Assembly: GCF_041379765.1 (NCBI RefSeq)
Contig: NZ_CP166919.1
Location: 2,604,001-2,668,000 of the forward strand
Direction of reading: 5' to 3'
Length of the DNA stretch: 64,000 nt
From: Thalassotalea sp. Sam97
Lineage (GTDB): Bacteria > Pseudomonadota > Gammaproteobacteria > Enterobacterales > Alteromonadaceae
A program made the position numbers and the translations under genes. Under the pieces are notes generated by a model. The model saw nothing but the letters and a program-made list of their open reading frames with translations. It was not told where the DNA came from and did no database searches. Below, in pieces: positions 18,007 to 27,267 of this stretch. Numbering within the stretch: the first letter of the stretch is position 1; every line of letters starts with the position of its first letter.

Positions 18007-18319
18007 TCATTACTCCCTGCGACCCTATTAACATGTTTAGCTAATACGACAAATATATTTGCCAGATCACAACACAAAGCCATCCCTACCGCAAGCATCA
18101 ACATCAGTCTATTTAGCGTTTAATGGCATGAGATATAGTCAGCGATTCTTTACATTTTACCGAGTTACGCTTTATCGCAAATAGTGGTTGTTTATCGCTT
18201 CTGCTATTGACTCAATACACTAGGGGCAATACATTTAGCTGCTTTTATTTAGCAAGCTAGTTTGCTCAGAATGGCATCGCCTTCTTGAGCATTGCCAATC
18301 GTGATTATCAGGGGCTTAT
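18007..18319. other. Divergent intergenic region between the ABC operon and the M1 peptidase gene
   Basis: 313 bp without a gene. It holds the promoters of both flanking operons. The only structure I see is the dyad GACAAATATATTTGCC at 18048-18063, close to the ABC start. I see no match to a classical Zur box and no terminator. Confidence 0.6.
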
Positions 18320-20776
18320 ATGAAGTTAAAATTCATGCTTGCTGTTGCGTCGCTGTGCACCGCATTTACGTGCTCAGCTTCGACAATGGCAGTAAAACAA
18401 ACCAAAGGTGACTTTGAAGATAAATTTAGGCAAATGGAAGAGATTTTGCCGACACCAAACGATTACCGTAATGCCGCAGGTGAGCCAGGTAAAGAGTACT
18501 GGCAACAACAAGTGGACTATGACATCGATGTGGTTCTTGATGAGAAAAAACGTCGTCTTAGCGCCACACAAACCATCAACTATTATAATAACTCGCCTTA
18601 CCGCTTAAAGTATTTATGGATCCAATTAGAGCAAAATCGCTTTAAAGGCGATTCGATTTCTGAGCGCTCGGCCGATTTTGGTGGCATTGGTCGCCGTGGT
18701 CCAGCAACCGGCAAACCGGCACCTGGTAAGCCTGGTCAAATAAGCTTTGCAGAACTTCGTAAGCAGCAGGCCTATGCCGATAACAGCTATGGTTACGATG
18801 TTTTTGAAGTAACCGATAGCCGCGGCAAGCCGCTAAAAACAACGATTGTTGGCGCTCAAGCACGTATCGATTTACCAACACCGCTAGCTTCTGGCGATGA
18901 CATTGAATTTAACATCAAGTACGCCTTTAACATTGTTGAAGAAAATGCGGTATCAGCACGTGCGGGTTACGAGCATTTCCCTGACGATGCCAACCCTGGC
19001 GGTAACGATATTTTCTTATTGGCTCAGTGGTTCCCACGTGTTGCCGCGTTTTCTGATTACGAAGCTTGGCACAACAAAGAATTCTTAGGACGTGGTGAAT
19101 TCACCCTAGAATTTGGTGATTACGACGTTGAAATGACCGTTCCTGCCGATCACATTGTTGCTTCAACGGGTGTATTGCAAAACGAATCTGACGTACTTAC
19201 TAAAACTCAACTGCAACGTTTAAAAGACGCTGAAACAGCTAAGCGCCCAGTATTTATTGTGACTGCGGAAGAAGCCTTAGAAAACGAAAAAGCGGGCACA
19301 GATGCAACCAAAACTTGGCGCTTTAAAGCAGAAAACGTACGTGACTTTGCCTGGGCTTCATCACGTAAGTTTATGTGGGATGCAAAAGGCTACCAACAAG
19401 GTGGTGATGTACAACCGTTAGTTATGGCAATGTCGTTTTACCCGAAAGAAGGTGGCGACTTATGGAAGAAGTATTCGACCGAATCTGTGGTTCACACTAT
19501 GGAAGTGTACTCGCGCTTTACTTTTGACTACCCATACCCAGTAGCCCTAAGTGTAAACGGTCCGGTAGGTGGTATGGAATACCCAATGATCACCTTTAAC
19601 GGTCCTCGTACTAAGTGGCACGAAGATGGCTCTCGTACCTACACATTGGCTGAGAAGCGTTTTCTAATCGGTGTTGTTATCCATGAAGTCGGTCATATTT
19701 ACTTCCCGATGATCGTTAACTCTGATGAGCGTCAATGGACTTGGATGGACGAAGGTCTAAACAGCTTCCTTGACGGTGTTGCGGGTCGTGAATGGGACCC
19801 AATGATCCCTTGGGGTGTTGAACCACGCGATATTACCAGCTACATGAAGTCTGACGTGCAAGTACCGATCATGACTCAGTCTGATAGTATCTTAAAACTA
19901 GGCCCTAACGCCTATGCTAAACCAGCTGTGGCATTAAACATCCTACGTGAAGTGATCTTAGGTCGTGAGTTATTTGATTTTGCTTTCAAAGAGTATGCAC
20001 TTCGTTGGCAAGGCAAACGCCCAACGCCATCAGATTTCTTCCGCACTATGGAAGAAGCATCTGGTGTTGATTTAGATTGGTTCTGGTACGGTTGGTTTTA
20101 CACCACTGACCACGTTGATATCAGCGTTGATAGTGTTTATAAGCTACGTTTAGATACTAAAAACCCAGACATCGACTTTGACCGTCGTCGCCAAGAAGAG
20201 TTAGACAAGCCAAGCTCGTTACACGTTGATCGTAACAAAGCCGAAGGCAAAAAAACGTGGGTAGAATTAAATTCTGATGTTCGTGATTTCCACGATGAAA
20301 ACGATCGTTGGACGGTTACCAATAAAGAACGTAACGCCTATAAAGAAATGCTTAACAATCTAGACCCATGGGAGCGTAAAGCGTTTGAGCGTGCGGTTCG
20401 CGAAGATAAAAACTACTACGTAGTGAACTTCTCTAACCTTGGCGGTCTAGTGATGCCTATCTTACTTGACTTAACTTATGCTGACGGTAGCACCGAGTCG
20501 ATGCATATCCCTGCTGAAATTTGGCGCCGTTCACCAAAAGCAGTAAGCAAGTTAATTGTCACTGAGCGTGATAAGCAACTGGTTTCAGTAACCGTGGATC
20601 CGCATTGGGAGACTGCAGATGTGAATGTAGAGAACAATCACTACCCACGTCGTATTATTGAGTCTCGTATTGAAGCGTTTAAACGTGAAAAGTCGCAAAA
20701 AATGGAATACCGCGACATCATGCACGATAGTAAAACTGAACTGAAAGAACCTGAAGTAAAAGTTTTCAAAAAGTAA
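18320..20776 (+). CDS. Exported M1-family zinc metallopeptidase (aminopeptidase N-like)
   Basis: An 818-residue secreted peptidase. The N-terminal signal MKLKFMLAVASLCTAFTCSA predicts export, probably to the periplasm. The gluzincin site is HEVGH at residues 455-459 followed by Glu478 in WTWMDEGLNSFLDG, i.e. HEXXH-X18-E. The exopeptidase motif appears as GPVGGMEYPMITF (G-x-M-E-N type with Tyr in place of Ala/Asn positions). The region after the catalytic domain is rich in charged residues (about 610-690) and the C-terminus ends in a Lys/Glu-rich tail. It probably trims peptides in the periplasm for nutrition. It is followed 9 nt later by a small secreted DUF6702-like protein, so the two form an operon. 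Confidence 0.93.
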   Translation: MKLKFMLAVASLCTAFTCSASTMAVKQTKGDFEDKFRQMEEILPTPNDYRNAAGEPGKEYWQQQVDYDIDVVLDEKKRRLSATQTINYYNNSPYRLKYLWIQLEQNRFKGDSISERSADFGGIGRRGPATGKPAPGKPGQISFAELRKQQAYADNSYGYDVFEVTDSRGKPLKTTIVGAQARIDLPTPLASGDDIEFNIKYAFNIVEENAVSARAGYEHFPDDANPGGNDIFLLAQWFPRVAAFSDYEAWHNKEFLGRGEFTLEFGDYDVEMTVPADHIVASTGVLQNESDVLTKTQLQRLKDAETAKRPVFIVTAEEALENEKAGTDATKTWRFKAENVRDFAWASSRKFMWDAKGYQQGGDVQPLVMAMSFYPKEGGDLWKKYSTESVVHTMEVYSRFTFDYPYPVALSVNGPVGGMEYPMITFNGPRTKWHEDGSRTYTLAEKRFLIGVVIHEVGHIYFPMIVNSDERQWTWMDEGLNSFLDGVAGREWDPMIPWGVEPRDITSYMKSDVQVPIMTQSDSILKLGPNAYAKPAVALNILREVILGRELFDFAFKEYALRWQGKRPTPSDFFRTMEEASGVDLDWFWYGWFYTTDHVDISVDSVYKLRLDTKNPDIDFDRRRQEELDKPSSLHVDRNKAEGKKTWVELNSDVRDFHDENDRWTVTNKERNAYKEMLNNLDPWERKAFERAVREDKNYYVVNFSNLGGLVMPILLDLTYADGSTESMHIPAEIWRRSPKAVSKLIVTERDKQLVSVTVDPHWETADVNVENNHYPRRIIESRIEAFKREKSQKMEYRDIMHDSKTELKEPEVKVFKK

Positions 20777-20785
20777 GATAACATT

Positions 20786-21325
20786 ATGACATTCCGAGCA
20801 CTGTTATTAACGGTTTGTATGTCTTTAGGATTGATGAGCGCGGCTAGCCACGCTCATCAGCTAAAAGAGGCGTTCACTACCGTATTATTTAATGACCGCA
20901 CTAGCAACATTGAAGTATCGCATCGCTTTTATTTACACGATGCGGAACACGCTATGGTTGATATTTTGGGTAAAAATACCGATTTGCTTAGTGATAAGCA
21001 ATCGCAAGCTGATTTTGCCCAGTACATTCAGCAGCAGTTCCGCTTATTGGATCAGCACAAGACACTCCTTGCGCTAGGTGAGGTCGGCTTTGAGGTCGAA
21101 GGTAAATTCTTTTGGGTTTACCAAGAAATCGAGCAACCACAAGGGCTCACCTCCGTATTCGTAAAAATGCGTGCGCTACAAGATGTCTGGCCTGGTCAAG
21201 TAAACCAAATTAATGTGGAATACACCAACAGTGCATTAATGGAGAAAAAAGTGCGTTCGGTACGTGTTACCGAAGAAGATGATTGGCAGGAGCTCGTTAT
21301 CGATAGAGCCCCTGGCAACGACTAA
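20786..21325 (+). CDS. Small exported protein, DUF6702-like
   Basis: A 179-residue protein with a signal peptide (cleavage after SHA near residue 23) and no other hydrophobic segment, so periplasmic. The mature part resembles DUF6702: an early HQLKEAFTTVLFND... EVSHRFYLHDAEHAM pattern, then a beta-rich region ending in INVEYTNSALMEKK. The family has no known activity. It is 9 nt downstream of the M1 peptidase gene and ends at a terminator shared with convergent grpE. The pairing suggests a link to the peptidase, which is inference from position only. Confidence 0.72.
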   Translation: MTFRALLLTVCMSLGLMSAASHAHQLKEAFTTVLFNDRTSNIEVSHRFYLHDAEHAMVDILGKNTDLLSDKQSQADFAQYIQQQFRLLDQHKTLLALGEVGFEVEGKFFWVYQEIEQPQGLTSVFVKMRALQDVWPGQVNQINVEYTNSALMEKKVRSVRVTEEDDWQELVIDRAPGND

Positions 21326-21360
21326 CCACTTAATGTCATAGCCGTTAATTTTAGCTACAA

Positions 21361-21388
21361 AAAAGGCTTGTCATTGACAAGCCTTTTT
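21361..21388. terminator. Bidirectional intrinsic terminator between the DUF6702 gene and grpE
   Basis: The stem AAAAGGCTTGTC (21361-21372) with GACAAGCCTTTT (21376-21387) has an ATT loop, with A and T tracts on both sides. It serves the two convergent genes. Confidence 0.92.
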
Positions 21389-21408
21389 CATCAGCATGGT
21401 AACCAAAG

Positions 21409-22020
21409 TTACTTCGATACCATTACCATGGCTGGACGGATCAAGCGGCCATTTAATTCATACCCCTTTTGCATTACGGCAATAACGGTATTAGCGGCAA
21501 CGCCTTCAACTTCTTGCATTGACATTGCTTGATGAAATTCAGGATTGAATGGTTGATCTTGTGGATCAACCGCTTTAACACCAAACTTATCTAACCCTGA
21601 TAACAAACCTTGTAGGGTTAAGTTAACGCCTTCATAGGTGTTTTTCTGTGCTTCATCTTCAGCGTCGATGGTTGCTAAACCACGCTCTAAGTTATCAACC
21701 ACAGTTAACATTTCACCAGCAAACTTCTCTAACGCAAATTTACGTGCTTTTTCAACATCTTGCGCACTACGACGACGAATGTTTTCAACTTCAGCTTTAG
21801 CGCGAACAACACTGTCTTTCTGCTCATCGATGGTTGCTAAGGCAGCAGCTAACTTCTGCTCTAGTTCAGCAATTTTCTCTTGCTCTGGCGATAATTCAAC
21901 AACATTTTCTGCTTGCTCAGTCTCAGCAGCTGTCTCGATAACATCAGCTTCAGTCGCTGAGTTCATTTCTTCTTGCACAACTTCTTGCTGTGGCTCGGTT
22001 TTATTTGACTCTGTGGTCAT
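21409..22020 (-). CDS. grpE: Nucleotide exchange factor GrpE
   Basis: Exchanges ADP for ATP on DnaK. The 203-residue protein has an acidic, Glu/Gln-rich N-terminal region (1-60), a long helix (about 45-105, with VVRAKAEVENIRRRSAQDVE) and the C-terminal beta domain with the signature FNPEFHQAMSMQEVEG, then GYELNGRLIRPAMVMVSK. Length is normal. It is divergent from nadK, the conserved grpE/nadK-recN arrangement. I did not find a clear heat-shock sigma-32 promoter in the gap. Confidence 0.97.
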   Translation of the reverse strand: MTTESNKTEPQQEVVQEEMNSATEADVIETAAETEQAENVVELSPEQEKIAELEQKLAAALATIDEQKDSVVRAKAEVENIRRRSAQDVEKARKFALEKFAGEMLTVVDNLERGLATIDAEDEAQKNTYEGVNLTLQGLLSGLDKFGVKAVDPQDQPFNPEFHQAMSMQEVEGVAANTVIAVMQKGYELNGRLIRPAMVMVSK

Positions 22021-22208
22021 TGAAAACTCCCAAATTTCTTACAGCGATAAAACGCTAGTGCTCTATATTTCTGAGGTAATTAATGGGGGCATTATAACCG
22101 CTTTCAAGAGATATTTTGACTAAAAATATCATTGCGTCTTTACAATAATTAAAATCTTGGTAAAACTGCCATAATAAATCAATACATAAAGGCAATTAAG
22201 ACAACCGC

Positions 22209-23090
22209 ATGGCTAACATTTATCAGACCATTGGACTTATCGGTAAACCCGATCATGACGGTGCGTTGGCAACCATTGCTGCTTTACATCATTATTTACA
22301 GGATCACGGCTACACGGTGATGATTGAAAGCAAAGTTGCTAAGGAGCTTAACAAAGATGCCAGTGTAACATTCGATATTGTCGATATTGGCGTACAAGCA
22401 GATCTTGCCGTAGTGGTGGGTGGTGACGGCTACATGCTGGGAGCAGCCCGTGTACTTGCAAGCCATGATATTGATGTGGTCGGAGTTAACCGCGGTAATC
22501 TTGGCTTTCTTACCGACTTATCACCGGATAACTTAATTGAACCACTGGACGCCATTTTAGCCGGAAAATCTAAAACCGAAAATCGCAGCTTGCTTTACGC
22601 TGAAGTCTATCGTCATGGTCAATTAAAAAGTGCTAATGCGGCGATGAATGAGGCGGTATTACACCCAGGCAAAGTTGCTAGCATGATGGAGTTTGCGGTT
22701 TACCTTGATGACGCTTTTATGTTTTCACAGCGCAGTGACGGCATCATTATCTCCACACCGACTGGGTCAACCGCTTACTCAATGTCCGCAGGTGGGCCAA
22801 TTATGACGCCTAACCTTAATGCCTTAACCTTAGTGCCAATGTTTCCACACACACTCACGTCAAGGCCTATCGTTGTTGATGGTGATGCTGAAATAAAAAT
22901 TGTTGTTGCCGCAAATAATCACGAAGAATTGCAAGTGAGTTGTGATGGTCACGTTATCTTAGCGGTAATGCCAGGCGACGAAATACGCATTAGAAAAAAC
23001 AAAGATACCTTACGTCTCGTTCACCCACTAGATTACGATTACTTTAATGTGCTGCGTACTAAACTGAGTTGGGGCAACAAGGTGTATTAA
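22209..23090 (+). CDS. nadK: NAD kinase
   Basis: Phosphorylates NAD to NADP in the cytoplasm. The 293-residue protein carries the GGDG motif (VVVGGDGYMLGAARVL, about residues 70-85), the NxGNLGFL segment (VNRGNLGFLTDL) and the donor loop DGIIISTPTGSTAYSMSAGGP. Length is standard. It has a start at 22209 and is followed by a very strong hairpin terminator, so it is transcribed separately from recN. Confidence 0.97.
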   Translation: MANIYQTIGLIGKPDHDGALATIAALHHYLQDHGYTVMIESKVAKELNKDASVTFDIVDIGVQADLAVVVGGDGYMLGAARVLASHDIDVVGVNRGNLGFLTDLSPDNLIEPLDAILAGKSKTENRSLLYAEVYRHGQLKSANAAMNEAVLHPGKVASMMEFAVYLDDAFMFSQRSDGIIISTPTGSTAYSMSAGGPIMTPNLNALTLVPMFPHTLTSRPIVVDGDAEIKIVVAANNHEELQVSCDGHVILAVMPGDEIRIRKNKDTLRLVHPLDYDYFNVLRTKLSWGNKVY

Positions 23091-23142
23091 CGGATAATGA
23101 GCTGAACCCACAGATTATTCAGTCCGCTCAACCCAAAACTCG

Positions 23143-23199
23143 AAAAAGCATTAAAGTTATTGATAAATAAGAAGTTATCAATAACTTTAATGCTTTTTT
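23143..23199 (+). terminator. Long-stem terminator downstream of nadK
   Basis: A perfect 24-bp stem pairs 23143-23166 (starting AAAAAGCATTAAAG) with 23175-23198 (ending CTTTAATGCTTTTT) around an 8-nt loop, ending in a T run. The stem is longer than usual for a terminator. It may act on both strands. Confidence 0.85.
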
Positions 23200-23250
23200 A
23201 TTGCTCGTTAAAAATTCCACTTGCAAAGCTGAAAAAACACTGTTAATTTT

Positions 23251-23270
23251 CACTGTATAAATAAACAGTA
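23251..23270 (+). promoter_or_regulatory. LexA box upstream of recN
   Basis: CACTGTATAAATAAACAGTA matches the gammaproteobacterial SOS box CTGT-N8-ACAG exactly in its palindromic ends. It lies about 54 bp upstream of the recN ATG. recN is a known strongly SOS-regulated gene in E. coli. Confidence 0.88.
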
Positions 23271-23323
23271 ACCTATAGTTACGCATTGATATTGCCAATT
23301 CGAAACGCTTTGCAGAGGCCACT

Positions 23324-24988
23324 ATGCTTATCAACCTATCGATTAAAAATTTTGCGATTGTCAGTTTTGTCGAAATAGACTGGCAACATGGCATGACCAC
23401 CATCACCGGTGAAACGGGCGCAGGTAAGTCGATTGCCATTGATGCTTTAGGCCTGTGCTTGGGCGATAGAGCGATGAGTAATACCGTAAGACCTGGTGCT
23501 GATAAAGCCGAAATTTGTGCAAGTTTCGATGTAAGTAAACTACCGAAAGTACAAAAATGGCTGTTGCATCATGACTTACAGCAAGAAGATGAATGCATCA
23601 TTCGCCGTGTGATCTCAAAAGAGGGCCGCTCGAAAGGCTATGTTAATGGCTGCCCGGTGCCGTTATCGCAATTAAAGGACATTGGCCAATACCTCATTAA
23701 TATTCACGGTCAACATGATCATCAGTTACTATTAAAGCCGAGTGAGCAAAGACGCTTACTCGATGATTATGGCAAGCACCAAAAGCTACTTAAGCAAATT
23801 GGTCAATTACATCGCCAATACACCAGTCTGCTCAACGAAAAGCAAGCACTGCAAGCAAGCCACGATAAACGCCAAGCTGAAATGCAATTATTGCAATATC
23901 AAGTAAAAGAATTCGACGAATTTGCATTACAAGCAAATGAATTTGAACAGCTAGAGAATGATTTTAAGCGCCATGCTAATGCCCAACAATTACTGCAAAC
24001 ATCAGAGCTTTGTTTAGCACAGCTTGCTGGCGATGACGCCTACTCGATATTGTCACTTATTCAACAATGTGGCGATCAACTGCATAAGCTGGCCGAGCTT
24101 GACAGCAATGCGCAGACAATCGCAGACATGGTAGAGGACGCACGCATATCACTGCAAGAGGCACAACATGATTTGAGTCATTATCAACAGAGTATTGATA
24201 TCGATCCGCAAACCTATGCTTTAATAGAGGAGCGCTATTCATTCGCCTTACAGCTTTCTCGGAAACACCAAGTATTACCTGAAGCCTTATATGATTATCA
24301 CCAACAACTGCGTCAACGACTGGCATCTATTGGTGATGATGACAGTCGATTAGAGTTCATTGATGGTGAGCTCATTGATGTCTGCCAAAGCTATCAACAA
24401 TTAGCGGCACAATTAACCCAAGCAAGACAGCGCGCAGGGGAAAAGCTTGCCAAACAAATTAGTCAATCGATGCACCAACTCAACATGGAAAATGCGCGTT
24501 TTTCTGTCCAATTACAACAACACCCGCAGCAACAGCTAAGCAGGCATGGCCAAGATGACATAGAGTTCGTGGTAAGTATGAACCCTGGTCAACCACTTGA
24601 AGCGTTGCATAAAGTGGCCTCTGGTGGCGAATTATCCCGCATCAGCTTGGCCATTCAGGTTATCTTGTCAGCTAAAGTCACCACGCCAACACTGATTTTC
24701 GATGAAGTTGATGTTGGTATCAGTGGCCCCACGGCGGCTATGGTGGGTAAGCAATTACAGCGCTTAGGGCAATCGACACAAGTTATTTGTGTAACCCATT
24801 TACCGCAAGTTGCCAGTAAAGGTCGGCAACAATTATTTGTAGCCAAGCTAAGTGATGGCCAGCATACGCAAACCTCTGTAACACCGTTATCAACACCAAT
24901 GCGTGAGCAAGAAATTGCTCGACTGCTAGCCGGAGATCAAATAACCGAGCATAGCTTAGCCAATGCACGTGAACTTTTAGCAAGTTAG
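23324..24988 (+). CDS. recN: DNA repair protein RecN
   Basis: SMC-like ATPase that helps repair double-strand breaks. The 554-residue protein has an N-terminal Walker A GETGAGKS (about residues 29-36), a Gln/Leu-rich coiled-coil arm (about 155-380) and the C-terminal ABC signature and Walker B region (VASGGELSRISLAIQV, LIFDEVDVGISG, VICVTHLPQVAS). Length matches the family. A LexA box precedes it, so induction on DNA damage is expected. bamE follows 282 nt later, the usual neighbour. Confidence 0.97.
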   Translation: MLINLSIKNFAIVSFVEIDWQHGMTTITGETGAGKSIAIDALGLCLGDRAMSNTVRPGADKAEICASFDVSKLPKVQKWLLHHDLQQEDECIIRRVISKEGRSKGYVNGCPVPLSQLKDIGQYLINIHGQHDHQLLLKPSEQRRLLDDYGKHQKLLKQIGQLHRQYTSLLNEKQALQASHDKRQAEMQLLQYQVKEFDEFALQANEFEQLENDFKRHANAQQLLQTSELCLAQLAGDDAYSILSLIQQCGDQLHKLAELDSNAQTIADMVEDARISLQEAQHDLSHYQQSIDIDPQTYALIEERYSFALQLSRKHQVLPEALYDYHQQLRQRLASIGDDDSRLEFIDGELIDVCQSYQQLAAQLTQARQRAGEKLAKQISQSMHQLNMENARFSVQLQQHPQQQLSRHGQDDIEFVVSMNPGQPLEALHKVASGGELSRISLAIQVILSAKVTTPTLIFDEVDVGISGPTAAMVGKQLQRLGQSTQVICVTHLPQVASKGRQQLFVAKLSDGQHTQTSVTPLSTPMREQEIARLLAGDQITEHSLANARELLAS

Positions 24989-25270
24989 GCTATCTACTAT
25001 GGTTGATAATAGGTTACTTGGTGCTTGTTAGCTGTGACATAAAAATTGCTCAGGTAAACATGCTTTGTTGGGTAATCGTCGAACAAAGCAACGAAGCAAA
25101 CTAAGGCAGGCGCTTTAAAAATAAGTTTTTCAACAAAAGCCTTTAATCTAGCGCAGTGCTTCGTTATTATTCTGACAGTCATGACGTTTATAACAAATAA
25201 TACGCCATCGCTGTAATCACAGCGCAGGTACCGATTTGTCAAAGGCAGTCGCAATAAGGATAACAATGAA

Positions 25271-25609
25271 ATGATACGAGCTTTAATCGTTAGCACAGCT
25301 TTGGTTTTAACCTCTGCTTGTGTATACAAAATTGACGTGCCACAGGGCAATTACATCGAGCAAAACCAAATAGATAAACTGCAAGTAGGCATGACCAAAG
25401 AACAAGTTAAGTATGTTCTTGGTAACCCTGTTGTGCAAGACACATTCAATGATGATACTTGGTATTACGTATATGAATTTTTATCCGGTAAAGACCAAGA
25501 ATTGAACCGTAGCAAGCGCCTTGAATTGACCTTCGACAACGGAAAATTGACTAACGCATCTGGCGACTATGACATTGGTGAAAATTTTTACACGCCAATG
25601 GAGCAGTAA
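25271..25609 (+). CDS. bamE: Outer membrane assembly lipoprotein BamE (SmpA)
   Basis: Accessory lipoprotein of the Bam complex that inserts beta-barrel proteins into the outer membrane. It has 112 residues. The lipobox LTSAC places the lipidated Cys at residue 17. The BamE core has the signature DKLQVGMTKEQVKYVLGNPV and WYYVYEF. It lies after recN as in E. coli, with AAGGAT upstream of the ATG and a strong terminator after the stop. The preceding 280 nt hold no gene I can support. Confidence 0.96.
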   Translation: MIRALIVSTALVLTSACVYKIDVPQGNYIEQNQIDKLQVGMTKEQVKYVLGNPVVQDTFNDDTWYYVYEFLSGKDQELNRSKRLELTFDNGKLTNASGDYDIGENFYTPMEQ

Positions 25610-25625
25610 TCTGTAAACCAAACAT

Positions 25626-25655
25626 AAAAAACCGAAGCGAATGCTTCGGTTTTTT
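25626..25655 (+). terminator. Intrinsic terminator of bamE
   Basis: The stem AAAAAACCGAAGC (25626-25638) with GCTTCGGTTTTTT (25643-25655) has a GAAT loop. It lies 17 nt after the bamE stop. The symmetrical A/T tracts could also stop transcription from the opposite side. Confidence 0.92.
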
Positions 25656-25706
25656 ATGTGCTCAATTGTACTCTCTCAGTGCAACGTTTAATACAGGCTA
25701 TCTTGG

Positions 25707-26603
25707 TTAATATTGATAGCTATTTGCTTTGCTTAACAATGCTTTGCTGTCTATCGACTCTAATACACAGCTTTTAATATCGGCCTTTTTAAACACGATA
25801 ACCTTGTCTTTATTGCCTTGGCGTTGCTGCTCACCTGCCCCTTTAATGATAACTGACACATATTGCTCGTCAGGTATCTGACGCAAACCTCCGCCATAAC
25901 GACACATCACCTGTGCTAAGTTTTGTTCCAGCGAATGCAAAAACTGTTGCTTCTCTGCTAAACGCTGTTGTTTTAGTGCGGCTACTTTTTCACGGTATTG
26001 TTTATTTTGTGCTTCAATAGCTTGTTTCGATTCTGCTATCTCAGCCTTTTTTTGTTCAATCTTCTCAAGTTGCTGTTTAAGTTCTTGTTTCTGCTGCTTC
26101 TCTACATGCAGCTTTTGATATTTTAAATCGCGCTCTTGTCTGGCAAGGTCACGCATGGCATAGGCTAACTCTCTTTCTTGCTCTCGTAACGTTCTTTGCT
26201 CTTCAAGTTGTTGCCGCAAGCCATCGTTTACTCGTTCCGCTACTAAGGCTGCGTCCTCTAAGGCTTGCTCAATAACCACTTCAAAGCCCTCACCAAATAG
26301 CGCTTCGCCACTCTCACCAACAGGAGGTACAGGCACCACTGGAGCAACTGGAAAATCAGCGAACCTAGAGGCATTCATTGACAGAGTAAACAGTACCCCC
26401 TGACCAGCCAGGTAATGTGAATCGACACGACTTACTCGGTGACGTTTATTACCATCCACTTGGTTGGCGCTATCTTGCATGATATTGCCCATGATATCGA
26501 GTTGCTTATGGATGTCATCCATATCAACAGCGGCGGCACTATTTAACGCCATAAAAGAGCCTGCGAGTAGTGACAATACACTCACCTTAGTTAACTTACT
26601 CAT
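25707..26603 (-). CDS. Exported coiled-coil protein of the ECF sigma operon (function unknown)
   Basis: A 298-residue protein not matched to a named family. It has an N-terminal signal peptide (MSKLTKVSVLSLLAGSFMAL..., cut after SAAA near residue 25), a short region with a VAPVVPVPPVG proline segment (86-96), then a long heptad-like Gln/Glu/Lys helix at about 110-232. A small C-terminal domain follows (about 233-290) with CRYGGGLRQIP and DKVIVFKKADIKSCV, which could form a disulfide (Cys234 and the Cys in IKSCV). The start overlaps the anti-sigma stop by 8 nt (ATGAGTAA), so translation is coupled. The operon position suggests it is a periplasmic sensor or target of the sigma system. Confidence 0.8.
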   Translation of the reverse strand: MSKLTKVSVLSLLAGSFMALNSAAAVDMDDIHKQLDIMGNIMQDSANQVDGNKRHRVSRVDSHYLAGQGVLFTLSMNASRFADFPVAPVVPVPPVGESGEALFGEGFEVVIEQALEDAALVAERVNDGLRQQLEEQRTLREQERELAYAMRDLARQERDLKYQKLHVEKQQKQELKQQLEKIEQKKAEIAESKQAIEAQNKQYREKVAALKQQRLAEKQQFLHSLEQNLAQVMCRYGGGLRQIPDEQYVSVIIKGAGEQQRQGNKDKVIVFKKADIKSCVLESIDSKALLSKANSYQY

Positions 26604-27267
26604 AATCGTTCTCCTTATTCACTTCCAGAGATGGCGTTATCGCCTGTGTTTGAATTTTATATTGCAACTGTTGTAATCGAAGCGTTTGATTTAGATTATC
26701 TTCACCACGACTTTGATTAACAAAACTGACCACGTCGGATATATCTTGTTGGCGCTCAGCTCGACTGGCACTAAGCACATAGGTCGCTAACTTCAAATTA
26801 TTGTCTTGTTGGCGATCAACTATATCTTGATTAAACGCCGCCATAACCAACTGTTGTTCTTTCGCAAAATCAATCAAGCGTTGGTCGACCAAAGTTTCGA
26901 TATCGTTAGGCAGTGCTTGTTGACTATGCCCGAACGCAATCGTCAATCCTTGCTCTGTCTGACTGACCTTAACGTTAAACAACACTAAGCCTATAGCGAA
27001 TATAGACATTGCCATCGACGCAACCGGTAACCCTTGCCATTGCCACCAAGGCTTATGCTCTGTGTCAAATGTTGCGCTTTTATCCCACTTAGGTACCGAT
27101 TGCTCGGCATAGCAAAATGCTTGCTGCTCAGCCAAGCGCGCGGTCATCAATCGTTGTGCTAATTGCTCATCGTCACTGGCTAATCGCTCTAGTTGCTCAC
27201 TTTGCTCAGGACTGATCTGCCCATCTAGCCAGCATTCGAACAATCTTTGTTTATCTTGTTCAGACAT
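26596..27267 (-). CDS. Putative membrane-bound anti-sigma factor
   Basis: A 223-residue protein encoded immediately after the ECF sigma gene and overlapping it by 8 nt. The N-terminal 75 residues are soluble and acidic/Gln-rich (LFECWLDGQISPEQSEQLERL), typical of the sigma-binding part of anti-sigma factors, but without the His-x3-Cys-x2-Cys zinc motif. One hydrophobic helix lies at about 80-98 (LPVASMAMSIFAIGLVLF) and is followed by a roughly 125-residue helical, probably periplasmic part rich in Gln. The assignment rests on operon position and topology; no family signature is obvious. A regulated-proteolysis mechanism would be expected. Confidence 0.75.
   Translation of the reverse strand: MSEQDKQRLFECWLDGQISPEQSEQLERLASDDEQLAQRLMTARLAEQQAFCYAEQSVPKWDKSATFDTEHKPWWQWQGLPVASMAMSIFAIGLVLFNVKVSQTEQGLTIAFGHSQQALPNDIETLVDQRLIDFAKEQQLVMAAFNQDIVDRQQDNNLKLATYVLSASRAERQQDISDVVSFVNQSRGEDNLNQTLRLQQLQYKIQTQAITPSLEVNKENDYE

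Noticed and set aside
24997..25350. 117-codon minus-strand frame between recN and bamE
   Set aside because: It overlaps the bamE start on the opposite strand, has atypical composition and no recognisable motif.
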